From CAVRUZ01 sp963724495 (lineage in GTDB: Bacteria; Actinomycetota; Actinomycetes; Propionibacteriales; DAIQRJ01), in assembly GCA_963724495.1 (NCBI GenBank), contig CAVRUZ010000005.1, forward strand, positions 351,712 through 415,711: DNA of 64,000 nucleotides. The letters run 5' to 3'. The position numbers were made by a program, and so were the translations under genes. Of the stretch, positions 1 to 9,174 are shown one piece after another (within the stretch, counting starts at the first letter, position 1; each line of letters begins with the position of its first letter). The notes under the pieces are model-generated. The model was not told where the DNA came from. It made no database searches and saw only the letters and a program-made list of their open reading frames with translations.

Positions 1-115
1 TCACCAGACCGGCTGGACCGGAGGCGTGGCCCTGCTGATGCTGCTGTCCCGCGGCGACGCGATCGCTTGGCCCCAGCGTTTCAACCACGAGGCCGCCGTC
101 GGAGTCCGACCGTGA
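1..115 (+). CDS. C-terminal end of a glucosidase-like (MGH1/GH63-type) protein, partial
   Basis: The reading frame enters from the left edge (first full codon at base 2) and ends with TGA at 113-115. The 37 visible residues contain HQTGWTGGVALLML, which resembles the C-terminal HQTGWTG motif of MGH1/GH63-type (alpha/alpha)6 glucosidases. The stop overlaps the GTG start of the next gene (GTGA at 112-115), so the two genes are probably translationally coupled, which fits two carbohydrate enzymes acting together. Only the tail is visible, so the family call rests on one motif and the context. Confidence 0.6.
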   Translation, partial: HQTGWTGGVALLMLLSRGDAIAWPQRFNHEAAVGVRP

Positions 116-1620
116 CGTGGCCCGGGCAGCCAGTCATCCACGAGATCAACACCGCGGTCTGGCTGAACGACCTTTCCCGTACCGCAGGTCGGCCGCTGAC
201 ACTCGCCGACGTCGGTCCCGCCGACTGGGATGCCGCCACTCCTGCAGAAGCCGACGCCGTCTGGTTGATGGGCGTCTGGGAGCGCAGCCCGGCCGGAATC
301 GCCATCGCCGAGGACAATGCGGAGCTCCAGGCCTCCTTCCGGGATGCGCTGCCTGACCTGCGTCGATCCGATGTCATCGGCTCGCCGTATTGCGTGCGGC
401 GCTATGTCGTCGATGCTGCCTTGGGTGGTCCGGACGGGTTGGCGTCGGCCCGCGCTGCCCTGGCCGAGCGTGGGATGCGACTCGTGCTCGACTATGTGCC
501 CAACCATGTCGCCCCGGACCACCCCTGGGTCTCGACCAGACCAGAGCTGTTCATCCAAGGCGACCAACACGACGTCGAGGCTGACTCGACAGCGTGGGTC
601 GTGGCCGGCGATCACGTCCTGGCGCGCGGGCGGGATCCCTACTTCCCACCCTGGCCCGATGTCGTCCAGCTCAACGCCTTCGCCCCCGCACTGCGGACCG
701 CCAGCACCAAGACCTTGATCGACATCGCGAGCCAGTGCGACGGGATCCGCTGCGACATGGCCATGCTGATGATCAACCGCGTGTTCGGCGGCACGTGGGG
801 AGGAAGAGCCGGCAACGTGCCCGACCAGGAGTTCTGGCCCGAGGTGATCGACGCCGTACACGCAGAGCACCCCGACATCGTGCTCATCGCGGAGGCGTAC
901 TGGGATCTGGAGTCGGAGCTGATGCAACAAGGTTTCGACTACTGCTATGACAAGCGGCTCTACGACCGCATCGTCGCGATTGACGCACCCGGTGTCCATG
1001 CACATCTACGTGCCGACCTGGGTTACCAGTCGAAGTTGCTGCGATTCTTGGAGAATCACGATGAGCCGCGCATCGCAGCCCGCCTTGGCGTCGAAGCCGA
1101 GATGGCGGCCGCGGTGGCCATCGCAACCTTGCCGGGTGGGACCCTGTGGCACGAGGGACAGTTCGAGGGCCGACGGGTGCGACCGCCGGTCTTCTTGTCG
1201 CGACGTCCGGACGAGCAGCTGGACCAACACCTTGCCGCCTGGTATCGACGATTGCTCACGACCGTCAGCACCCGCGATGTGAAGGGTGGGCGCTGGCAGT
1301 TGCTCGAGACCACCGGCTGGCCAGACAACCAGTCGTGCCAGAACGTTCTCGCCTGGTCGTGGAGCGGCGGTGACGACACACACATGGTCGTGGTCAACTT
1401 CTCCGCACATCCGGCGCAGGCCCGGGTACACCTGGACAGGGGCGGCGACCCTCCCGCAGGGGCCCTGAGATTCGACGACCTGCTCACGGGCGGCGCTTTT
1501 CTCCGCGATGGCTTCGAGGTCGCCGACCTCGGCTTGTACGTCGAACTGCAGGCGTGGGAGGCGTACCTCTTTGCCGTGGAACGCGTCCCCCACCAACTCG
1601 GGTCAATGGTCAGCCATTGA
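112..1620 (+). CDS. Alpha-amylase family (GH13) glycosidase
   Basis: This is a 502-residue glycoside hydrolase or transglycosidase of clan GH-H. The GH13 signatures are present in order: region I (LDYVPNHV), region II with the nucleophile Asp215 in GIRCDMAML, region III with the general acid Glu261 in LIAEAYWD, and region IV with Asp317 in ENHDEPR. The C-terminal ~120 residues look like the usual beta-sandwich. There is no signal peptide, so the enzyme is probably cytoplasmic and acts on alpha-glucans or trehalose/glucosyl compounds. The GTG start at 112 was chosen over an upstream TTG at 67 because it gives the 4-base GTGA overlap with the preceding gene. The exact substrate cannot be read from the sequence. 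Confidence 0.82.
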   Translation: MTWPGQPVIHEINTAVWLNDLSRTAGRPLTLADVGPADWDAATPAEADAVWLMGVWERSPAGIAIAEDNAELQASFRDALPDLRRSDVIGSPYCVRRYVVDAALGGPDGLASARAALAERGMRLVLDYVPNHVAPDHPWVSTRPELFIQGDQHDVEADSTAWVVAGDHVLARGRDPYFPPWPDVVQLNAFAPALRTASTKTLIDIASQCDGIRCDMAMLMINRVFGGTWGGRAGNVPDQEFWPEVIDAVHAEHPDIVLIAEAYWDLESELMQQGFDYCYDKRLYDRIVAIDAPGVHAHLRADLGYQSKLLRFLENHDEPRIAARLGVEAEMAAAVAIATLPGGTLWHEGQFEGRRVRPPVFLSRRPDEQLDQHLAAWYRRLLTTVSTRDVKGGRWQLLETTGWPDNQSCQNVLAWSWSGGDDTHMVVVNFSAHPAQARVHLDRGGDPPAGALRFDDLLTGGAFLRDGFEVADLGLYVELQAWEAYLFAVERVPHQLGSMVSH

Positions 1621-1678
1621 CCCGCGGGCGCCCCGCTGCGTCTACTTGGTTGCGTCTCGAGCAAGGGCAGGCACATAA

Positions 1679-3097
1679 GTGACGCAGCCGATCGGATCCG
1701 GAACACAGCGCACGTCGTTTGGGCGGGTACTCATTCCGCTTGCCCTTGCACAGTTCATCTGTAGCTTCGCCGGGTCCAACATGAACGTGATGATCACCGA
1801 CATCAGCGAGGATCTCGACACGACCGTTCAGGGCGTGCAGGTCGCGATCACGATCTTCCTGCTGGTCATGGCCGCTCTGATGATTCCCGGCGGGAAGCTG
1901 ACCGACCGCTTCGGCCGCAAACGCTGCTTCACGATCGGCCTCGTCATTTACGGCGTGGGTGCGCTGATCAGCGCCGTGTCACCGGGGCTCGGAATGCTGA
2001 TCATCGGCAACTCCATCCTCGAGGGCGTGGGTACCGCCTTACTGATCCCGCCGGTCTACATCCTGACGACACTGCTGTTCACCAACCTCAGTTCCCGAGC
2101 CCGGGCGTTCGGCCTGATCAGCGCGTTGGGCGGCGTAGGTGCCGCCGCGGGGCCGCTGATCGGTGGTCTGATCACGTCAGCGATCAGTTGGCGGGCCGCG
2201 TTCCTCTTCCAGGCTGTAGTGATCGTCGTCATCGTCTGGTTGGCCCGAGGGATCAAGGATCCACTGCCAGCTGACCCCACTCGGCACTTCGACGTCGGTG
2301 GCGCTGTCCTCTCTTCCGTCGGTCTTATTCTGGTCGTGCTCGGCATCCTCGCAGCGGACAACAACGGCTGGCTCATGCTCGCGCTGATCCTCAGCGGGGC
2401 CGTTGTGCTCACCCTGTTCTTCGTGTGGGTGCGGGCGAAGGAACGCGCCGGGAAGGAGCCGCTGTTGTCTCCGAGTCTGTTCCGCAATCGAACGTCCAAC
2501 CTCGGACTCGTCACCCAGAACACCCAGTGGCTCCTCCTCATGGGCGTGTCGTTCGTGGTGTCGGCGTACCTGCAGGTCGTCCGTGGCCTGAACGCCATCG
2601 AAACCGGCGTCGTCTTCACCGCCGCCACCGTAGGGCTGCTCGTGTCGTCGCTCGCCGCCGAGCGGCTCGCCAAGCGGCAACCCCAACGGAACCTCATCGT
2701 CGTCGGCTTCGTCGTGACCATCGCAGGCGTCTGCGTCCTGCTGTTCATGGTCAGCGGCACCCAGAGCACGTGGGCCTTCGTGCCCGGCCTACTCCTCATC
2801 GGCCTTGGGCTCGGCGGAATGCTCACGCCGTCGGTCAATGTCGTCCAGTCAAGCTTCACCGAGGACTCGCAGGGTGAGATCTCGGGTCTGTCGCGAAGCG
2901 TCTCCAACCTTGGCTCGTCACTCGGCGCCGCCATCGCCGGCACCATCCTCGTGGCCGGCATCACTACCACGCCCAGCCGCGCATACGGCCTGGCGATGAT
3001 CACCATCGCAGTTGTAGGCGTCATCGGACTGGTCGCGGCTTTCCTGCTGCCCCGAAACGTAAACGTCGCCACGGCGACGGATATCCCTTCCAGATAA
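1679..3097 (+). CDS. MFS transporter, DHA2-like drug/solute exporter
   Basis: This 472-residue integral membrane protein has about 14 hydrophobic segments, the usual count for the DHA2 (EmrB/QacA) drug:H+ antiporter family. Motif A between TM2 and TM3 reads GKLTDRFGRKR, and a motif-C-like glycine-rich stretch (GGVGAAAGPLIGG) follows in TM5. It starts at GTG 1679, 58 bases after the amylase gene and on the same strand. It resembles the exporter at 18722-20317 in the N-terminal motif 'ISEDLDTTVQGVQ' versus 'VVEDLDTTVSGVQ', so the two belong to the same subfamily. The substrate is unknown. Confidence 0.85.
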   Translation: MTQPIGSGTQRTSFGRVLIPLALAQFICSFAGSNMNVMITDISEDLDTTVQGVQVAITIFLLVMAALMIPGGKLTDRFGRKRCFTIGLVIYGVGALISAVSPGLGMLIIGNSILEGVGTALLIPPVYILTTLLFTNLSSRARAFGLISALGGVGAAAGPLIGGLITSAISWRAAFLFQAVVIVVIVWLARGIKDPLPADPTRHFDVGGAVLSSVGLILVVLGILAADNNGWLMLALILSGAVVLTLFFVWVRAKERAGKEPLLSPSLFRNRTSNLGLVTQNTQWLLLMGVSFVVSAYLQVVRGLNAIETGVVFTAATVGLLVSSLAAERLAKRQPQRNLIVVGFVVTIAGVCVLLFMVSGTQSTWAFVPGLLLIGLGLGGMLTPSVNVVQSSFTEDSQGEISGLSRSVSNLGSSLGAAIAGTILVAGITTTPSRAYGLAMITIAVVGVIGLVAAFLLPRNVNVATATDIPSR

Positions 3098-3201
3098 CCG
3101 CTTTGCGCCGGCTCGGGCAACTCCCCTCGGGTCGATCAGCGACGGGTTCCCCACCGACTGACCCTCGGCTAGGCTGCCCAACACATTGAGAGAGGACCGC
3201 T

Positions 3202-3687
3202 GTGGCGCTCACCGCATGGGCATTCCCGACTGTTGACGGAGCCGAGAAGGCCGTCGAACACGTCCAGCAGCTCCAGAAGCAGGACCTGATCAAGCTTCAG
3301 GACGCCGCCATGGTCTCCTGGCCGGTCGACAAGAAGAAGCCCAAGACGCACCATCTGAGCCATCTCAGTGGCCCCGGAGCCCTCGGTGGCTCCTTCTGGG
3401 GAATGCTGTTCGGCCTGCTGTTCTTCGCACCCTTGCTCGGAGCGGCGATTGGCGCGGGGGTCGGCGCCCTCACCTGGTCACTGGGCGATGCTGGAGTTGA
3501 CGACGACTTCGTCCAAGCCGTCAAGGAAAGCGTGACACCGGGGACCTCCGCGCTGTTCCTTCTCACGACCGACGCACGCATGGACCAGATCAAAGACGTC
3601 TTCTCCGGCCTAGGCCCGCAACTGATCACGAGTGACCTTGCGTCCGATCAAGAGGCAAAACTCCGCGAGATCTTCACCGAGGACTGA
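3202..3687 (+). CDS. DUF1269 family membrane protein
   Basis: This 161-residue protein has an N-terminal ferredoxin-like half, a glycine/phenylalanine-rich hydrophobic hairpin (about residues 62-92, GSFWGMLFGLLFF...GAAIGAGVGAL), and a C-terminal half with DDDFVQAVKESVTPGTSALFLL. That layout matches DUF1269. GTG at 3202 follows a purine-rich stretch (gagagagga) at a suitable distance. Members are frequent in actinobacterial stress regions next to SHOCT and other small membrane proteins, as here. The molecular role is unknown. Confidence 0.8.
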   Translation: MALTAWAFPTVDGAEKAVEHVQQLQKQDLIKLQDAAMVSWPVDKKKPKTHHLSHLSGPGALGGSFWGMLFGLLFFAPLLGAAIGAGVGALTWSLGDAGVDDDFVQAVKESVTPGTSALFLLTTDARMDQIKDVFSGLGPQLITSDLASDQEAKLREIFTED

Positions 3688-3776
3688 CACGCGGGCGAAA
3701 TCACCCTTGCCCGGCTCCGACGGCTGCACAATCCCAATAGGCGGTCTAGTCCTCACATACTCGAAAGGTTGGACCA

Positions 3777-4174
3777 TGGCAGACAACAAGAACAGCGGCG
3801 TAGTCGCGTACGGCGTGCAGACATTCGCTGGCATCATGTTGATCATCGGCGGCGCGTTCCAAGTCATCCAATCCATAGCCGCGCTGGTCAACGACAAGTA
3901 CCTGCTCGTCTTGCCCAATTACGTCTTCTCCGCTGACCTGACGGTCTGGGGAGTGATCCACCTCCTCATCGGCGTGATCCTGGTTGTGGTTGGCATCGCC
4001 CTCGTGCTGGACAAGGGCTGGGGCAGGATCGCCGGCATCGTGGTGGCGGGTATCTCGGCCCTGATCAACTTCTCCTGGCTTCCATACACGCCGTGGTGGG
4101 CCCTTCTGGCAATCGCCGTAGACATTCTGGTCATCTGGGCGCTCTCATCGGGGCCGAAAGTAGCCGCCGACTAA
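3777..4174 (+). CDS. DUF7144-type four-TM membrane protein
   Basis: This 132-residue protein has four predicted membrane helices (about residues 9-31, 52-75, 79-99 and 104-125). The pattern 'VWGVIHLLIGVILVVVGIAL' followed by 'ALINFSWLPYTPWW' matches a small actinobacterial membrane family that I recall as DUF7144. The frame is open further upstream, but ATG 3777, just after a gaaagg purine stretch, removes a non-membrane leader that would overlap the preceding gene. The function is unknown, and the name is from memory of the family pattern. Confidence 0.7.
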
Positions 4175-4336
4175 CAGCAGAGCGGCTAGCCGATCGCGTC
4201 GCAAAAGCGCCCGCTCAGGCGTTCGACTTCCGCGAAGCCCCTCTGGACGGAGTGGCTCGTTAGGCTGACCGCCTGGCGAGCCCACTCTGGACTCAAATGG
4301 GTGCCCCGAGCGTTGGTCGGGGGTGAGGAGTCTAGA

Positions 4337-4861
4337 GTGTCCGGACGATTGTCGGACCTAACGAAGGCCGAGCGCCGCCGTGCTCTGGTCTTGGCACTCG
4401 TCAAGGTGTTCGCAGTTTGGGTTGCCCTGTGGGGGGGCTACTACCTTGCGCCAGTCCGGGTCCTGGGTGGCCGCCCGGTTCTGCTGTTTCTTGTCGGCAC
4501 CTCAGTGCTGTTCGTGCTGGCCCTGGCCTGGCAGGTACGGCGCATCGGCAAGGCGAGGCTTCCCACGGTGCAAGCGGTCGAGGCGCTGGGAATGCTGATC
4601 CCGTTCTTCCTGGTCCTGTTCGCCTCGTTCTATCTGTCACTCTCGCAGGCGTCGGCCGGGACGTTCTCCGAAGTGCTCGATCACACGAGTGCCTTCTACT
4701 TCACGGTGACCGTGTTCGCCAGCGTCGGCTTCGGCGACATCGTTCCGTTGACCGCGCTGGCGCGTCTGGTCACGTCGGTCCAGATGCTGCTCGACCTCGT
4801 CGTGCTCGGTGCCGTCGTCCGGATCGTGTTCCTCGCCGCGCGCCGCCGGACGGGCGACTAA
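4337..4861 (+). CDS. Potassium channel family protein
   Basis: This 174-residue membrane protein ends in a pore-loop channel unit. It has an outer helix (LMIPFFLVLFASFYLSL), a pore helix with selectivity filter TVTVFASVGFGDIVP (the GFG version of the TVGYG signature), and an inner helix (LVTSVQMLLDLVVLGAVVRIVFL). Two more hydrophobic segments precede it, so the count may be four helices in all. GTG at 4337 was chosen because GGTGAGGAG ends 6 bases upstream. No cytoplasmic RCK or nucleotide-binding domain is present. It is probably a K+-selective channel in the cytoplasmic membrane. Confidence 0.82.
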   Translation: MSGRLSDLTKAERRRALVLALVKVFAVWVALWGGYYLAPVRVLGGRPVLLFLVGTSVLFVLALAWQVRRIGKARLPTVQAVEALGMLIPFFLVLFASFYLSLSQASAGTFSEVLDHTSAFYFTVTVFASVGFGDIVPLTALARLVTSVQMLLDLVVLGAVVRIVFLAARRRTGD

Positions 4862-5073
4862 GCGCCTCCGGCGGCCCGGCCAGCCGATTGCTCCCCCAGC
4901 GGGTGCGGTGAGGTCACACGATTAACCAGCCACGCAGATCTAGGACGACCGACGCGAAGAGGGGGCTCCGCCGGTGACCGCGGCTCCAGCTGCGCTGCGT
5001 CCGGCCGCCCACGGTTTGTCAACAATTCGGCCGATCCGAACTGCGGACAAGGGATTCCGGGGCGGCCGAACCG

Positions 5074-5454
5074 TCAGGCGAGAGCCTTGCTCTTCAGGCT
5101 GTCGAACTCGGCCTGGGTGATAGTTCCGGCGTCGAGCAGAGCCTTGGCTGAGGCGATCTGGTCGGCCGGGTTCGCCCGGCCTGCCACCGACTGAATGTAC
5201 TGGTCGGTTTCGCCTTGGCGGCGCCGCATCGACTCGATCTGACGGTCGGCCATCCCGTGTCCCCGGGCGATCAGGTAGATGATGGCCGCAAGGATCGGCA
5301 GGAAGATCAAGGCGATGAACCAGACAGCCTTCGCAAAGCCGTTCAGCTCATGATCGCGGAACAGATCGCTGATGATCTGCCACAACACAATCAGATACGC
5401 GATGAACAGGTAACTCCACAGGAGAAACCAAATAAAATCTCCGAACGACCACAT
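5074..5454 (-). CDS. SHOCT domain membrane protein with PLDc_N-type helices
   Basis: This 126-residue protein starts at ATG 5454, preceded by GGAGG with a 7-base gap, which rules out the longer open frame. Two N-terminal membrane segments (about residues 6-28 and 42-64) carry the PLDc_N-like pattern NGFAKAVWFIALIFLPILAAIIYLIARG. The C-terminal 35 residues form the SHOCT module (ASAKALLDAGTITQAEFDSLKSKAL). SHOCT modules are short oligomerisation-type helices found at the ends of many unrelated proteins. The protein is likely anchored with the SHOCT module inside. A second SHOCT gene lies at 29863-30182. Confidence 0.8.
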   Translation of the reverse strand: MWSFGDFIWFLLWSYLFIAYLIVLWQIISDLFRDHELNGFAKAVWFIALIFLPILAAIIYLIARGHGMADRQIESMRRRQGETDQYIQSVAGRANPADQIASAKALLDAGTITQAEFDSLKSKALA

Positions 5455-5812
5455 TTTCTGCCTCCACGGCAAAGAGTTCACTACAAACGGATCAGGACGT
5501 CCCGCCACCGCACGGGGAGACTAGCAGTCTTGGCGGGGACCTCATGCGCTGGACACGCAGCAGCCGGCCGGGTCGTCTGCTGCGTGGATGGACCAGCCTG
5601 GCGCAGCAGATTCTTCCGGGACTTACAGGAGAAGGTTCCCTTGTCGCGAAGGACAACGACGATGCGTGAAGGCTCGTAGGGCTGGTCGTAGTCGCGGCGG
5701 ATCGTGTTGATGTTGTTGCCAGCCGTTCGGTAAACACGAGGCAACAGGCGGCTGAACTCCGGCATTCACCAAGCACCTGGTCGGCCCTACGGCGATCCAC
5801 TAGATTGCCGAC
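5455..5812. other. Gene-free stretch between divergent genes
   Basis: These 358 bases separate the SHOCT gene (minus) from the membrane protein gene at 5813 (plus) and must contain both promoters. A 94-codon minus-strand open frame (5481-5765) crosses it, but it has no recognisable domain, no good ribosome site and an odd composition. I do not call it a gene. No repeat or RNA gene was seen. Confidence 0.4.
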
Positions 5813-6502
5813 ATGACCGCCGGCCCGCCCGTCTTGACCACCCCGCTCTGGCGTAGCCGTCACGCAGCGGCCATCGCCGGAATCGTATTCGCCGTCCTAC
5901 TCCTAGCAGCCCTCACGATGACACGAATCGCCTTGTCCGACGACAGCCTCGAAGCGCTTCGCGTCGATGCCGATCGGCGTGCCCTGCTTCGACTCAGTCT
6001 CAACCTGGTGCCGTTTGCCGGTATCGCCTTCCTCTGGTTCATCGGCGTAATCCGCGACCGGCTGGGCCAGGTCGAGGACCGCCTGTTCTCCACCGTCTTC
6101 CTCGGCAGTGGATTGCTCTTCCTGGCCATGTTGTTCGTGGGCGCGGCCACATCCACCAGCCTCGTGGGCGTGCTCACCGTGTCGGACGCGGAGATCGAGG
6201 TGTTCGCCTTCGGCCGTACCACCTCGCAGGCACTCATCTCGGTCTATGCCATGAGGATGGCGGCGGTGTTCACTCTTTCGGTGAGCACAGTCGGCCTCCG
6301 GACCGGGTCCTTGCCGCGGTGGGTGTGCTACCTGGGATATGTCGTGGGCCTGATGCTGATCCTGGCCGCGGCCGAGCTCAAGTGGACCCAGTTGGTCTTT
6401 CCTGCGTGGGTGCTCCTGGTCAGCGTTGTCCTTCTGTTCGCCCGGCCCGTCGGCCCGGACGAAGTCGCCACATCGACGGCACCAGCGACGCCGAACGGCT
6501 GA
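5813..6502 (+). CDS. Conserved six-TM membrane protein of unknown function
   Basis: This 229-residue protein has about six membrane helices (near residues 19-41, 62-82, 97-117, 140-160, 168-188 and 196-214). The loop between helices 1 and 2 is charged (LSDDSLEALRVDADRRALLRLSLN). It starts at ATG 5813. I recognise it only as a type of conserved actinobacterial membrane protein. There is no catalytic motif. It is followed by about 300 bases without a gene. Confidence 0.65.
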   Translation: MTAGPPVLTTPLWRSRHAAAIAGIVFAVLLLAALTMTRIALSDDSLEALRVDADRRALLRLSLNLVPFAGIAFLWFIGVIRDRLGQVEDRLFSTVFLGSGLLFLAMLFVGAATSTSLVGVLTVSDAEIEVFAFGRTTSQALISVYAMRMAAVFTLSVSTVGLRTGSLPRWVCYLGYVVGLMLILAAAELKWTQLVFPAWVLLVSVVLLFARPVGPDEVATSTAPATPNG

Positions 6503-6810
6503 GTTCGAGCGACCGACCGCCAGCTCACCAGACCGCGTCTCGGCTCTGCAGGGAGCCAAGTTCTGCGATAGGACAAGATCCGCCTGACCAGCCCGCCCTT
6601 GGGGGGCGATCGGTGGGTCCTGTACCTCATGCCGTACCAGCTGGAGCGGACGCGAGATGTGGCACGGACTGACGTTGCACGGGGCGAGAGGGAGGGTAAT
6701 CTGACCAGGCGTTGCAGGGGCTCTCGTGCATTCTGCATGTCGACAGGCTGCGGTACCGGTCGGAAATTTGCTGTCCGGGTTGGCATCTTCATACTGGAAG
6801 GTTGAGGCGT
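6503..6810. other. Gene-free stretch upstream of the sulfatase
   Basis: No convincing gene was found in these 308 bases. A possible promoter for the sulfatase is TTGCTG at 6768-6773 and ATACTG at 6791-6796 with a 17-base spacer, but it lies very close to the proposed start and is weakly supported. No repeat was seen. Confidence 0.35.
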
Positions 6811-9174
6811 GTGAGCGATTGGTCACGTATGCGGATGGGGATCCTTTTCCGGGAGTATCGGGCGGACGGCCGATGAGTCGAGCCCGGCGTGGCCGACGCC
6901 GCCGCGGGCGGCTGAGGGAGCGCCGAACGTGTTGATGTTCGTTCTCGACGATGTTGGATTCGGACAGCTGTCGTGCTTTGGGGGTCTCGTGGAGACACCG
7001 AACATCGACCGGTTCGCTGCCAACGGGTTGCGTTACACCAACATGCACACGACGGCACTTTGCTCGCCTTCGCGTGGGGCCATTCTGACCGGCCGGAACC
7101 ACCACTCGCTGGGATTGGCGACGATCGCGGAGACGTCGACCGGCTACCCGGGCTACAACGCGATCTTGCCGTTCGACAAGGGCATGTTGAGCGAGATGCT
7201 GCTGCCGCATGGCTACAACACGTTCCTGGTCGGCAAGTGGCATCTGTCGCCGCCGGAGCACGAGACGGCGGCTGGGCCATACGACCGTTGGCCGCTCGGG
7301 CGCGGGTTCGAACGGTTCTACGGGTTCCTCGGTGGCGACACCAACCAGTGGTATCCAGATTTGGTTTATGACAACCACTCGGTGGAGCAGCCGGCGCAGC
7401 CGGAGGATGGCTACCACTTGAGCAGCGACCTGGCCGACAGGGCGATCGAGTTCATTCAGGACGCGCACGTCAACGCGCCGGACAAGCCGTTCTACTTGCA
7501 CTATTGCACTGGCGCCGGGCACGCGCCGCATCATGTCGCCAAGGAGTGGGCGGACAAGTACAAGGGCAAGTTCGACGCGGGCTGGGACGAGTATCGCAAG
7601 GTAGTTCACCAGCGCCAACTCGACATGGGCATCCTGCCGGCGGGTACAGAACTGTCTGCGCACGACCGGATGTCCCGGAGTGGGACACCTTGTCGGAAGA
7701 CGCCCGGAAGCTGTACGCGCGGATGATGGAGGTGTACGCAGGCTTCATGAGCTACACCGACCACCAGTTCGGTCGGGTGGTCACGTTCCTCGAGAAGATC
7801 GGGCGACTCGACAACACCTGTTCCTGCTGATCTCCGACAACGGCGCCAGCTCGGAGGGCGGCCCGGTCGGGTCGCTGAACGAGATGATGTTCTTCAACGG
7901 CGTCCCGGAGTCGATCGAGGAGAACCTGGCGCGACTCGACGAGCTGGGCGGCCCCAACGTCTTCAACCACTACGCCTGGGGCTGGACCAACGCGGGGAAT
8001 ACCCCGTTCCGGCGCTGGAAGCGCGAGACCTACCGCGGCGGCACCACCGACCCGTGCATCGTGTCCTGGCCGGACAAGATCACCGCCCGCGGCGAGATCC
8101 GCACCCAGTACGGGCACGTCATCGACCTGGTGCCCACGGTGCTGGACGCCCTGGAGATCCAGCCACCGGCCACGATTCGTGGTGTGACCCAGTCGCCGAT
8201 CGAGGGTGTGAGCTTCGCCCACACCTTCGACGAGGCCGACGCCGAAACGCGCCACCACACCCAGTACTTCGAGATGTTCGGGCACCGATCCCTCTACCAC
8301 GACGGCTGGCGCGCGGTCTGCCCGTGGCCCGGCCCGAGCTTCGCCGAGGCGGCGTGAGAAGGGCCGCCACTACGGCAGCCCGATCGACGGAGCTGTGCTG
8401 GCCGAGATCGAGGCCAACGACTGGGAGCTGTACGACCTCACCAACGACTATGCGGAGACAAAGAACGTGGCTGCTGAACATCGCGACAAGGTGATCGAGA
8501 TGATCGGACGGTGGTGGGCCGAAGCCGGCAAGTACAACGTGATGCCGATCGATGGCTCGATGCTGGAACGCCTGAGAGTGGAGCGTCCGACGATCGCCAA
8601 GCCGCGCGACAGCTTCGTCTACTACCCCGGTGGGTCACCGGTGCCGTTCTCCGCTGCGCCGAAGGTTTACAACCGCGCCTTCAGCATCACCGCCGAGGTG
8701 CAGATCCCTGAAGGCGGCGCCGAAGGTGTCCTGGTCGCGCACGGCGGCCGGACCGGCGGCTACTCCTTTTTTATCAAGGATGGCCGGCTGCACTTCGTCT
8801 ACAACTTCCTCGGACGTGATTTCTTCACCGTCGTGTCGGACGAGCGTGGTGCCCGCTGGTGACACATCGCTTCGCTATGAGTTCGAACCAACCGGAGAAC
8901 CCGACTTCGCAGCCGGAAAGGGGGTACCCGCGAACGGTCAGCTCTACATCGACGGGAAGCTCGTCGGGGCAGTCGAGATGCCGACACCGTGCCCAACATC
9001 TTCAGCACCGAGGGCCTCACGTGCGGCCGCGACGGCGGCAGCCGTGTTGCACCGGATGAATACCAGGACGCATTCGCCTTCACCGGAACCATCAAGGACG
9101 TGACGATCGACCTCTCCGGCGACCTGATCGTCGACACCGACACCGACCTCAAGATCGCCATGGCCCGACAATGA
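6811..9174 (+). pseudogene. Arylsulfatase (type I sulfatase), broken by six one-base frameshifts
   Basis: Pieced across frames, this is a full-length type I sulfatase of about 785 residues. The N-terminus has GAPNVLMFVLDDVGFGQ (metal-binding DD), then the formylglycine motif CSPSRGAILTGRN whose Cys would be converted by a formylglycine-generating enzyme, then VGKWHLSP, ISDNGASSEGG, and a C-terminal beta-sheet region (VLVAHGGRTGGYSFFIKDG). The frame changes near 6841 (+1), 7665 (-1), 7816 (-1), 8357 (+1), 8852 (+1) and 8985 (-1), each restoring family-like sequence. GTG 6811 is the likely original start. No formylglycine-generating enzyme is in the window. It is either a decayed gene or an error-rich stretch of sequence. 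Confidence 0.85.

Noticed and set aside
5481..5765. 94-codon minus-strand frame in the gap before 5813
   Set aside because: Sequence such as NNINTIRRDYDQPYEPSRIVVVL is faintly protein-like, but there is no ribosome site, no family match and no supporting context.
7300..7325. GGTTCGAAC, like the T-loop of a tRNA
   Set aside because: It lies inside the sulfatase coding sequence with no acceptor stem or anticodon arm around it.
5903..7663. 586-codon minus-strand frame across the membrane protein, a gap and the sulfatase
   Set aside because: It is antisense to two real coding regions and lacks domain-like sequence.
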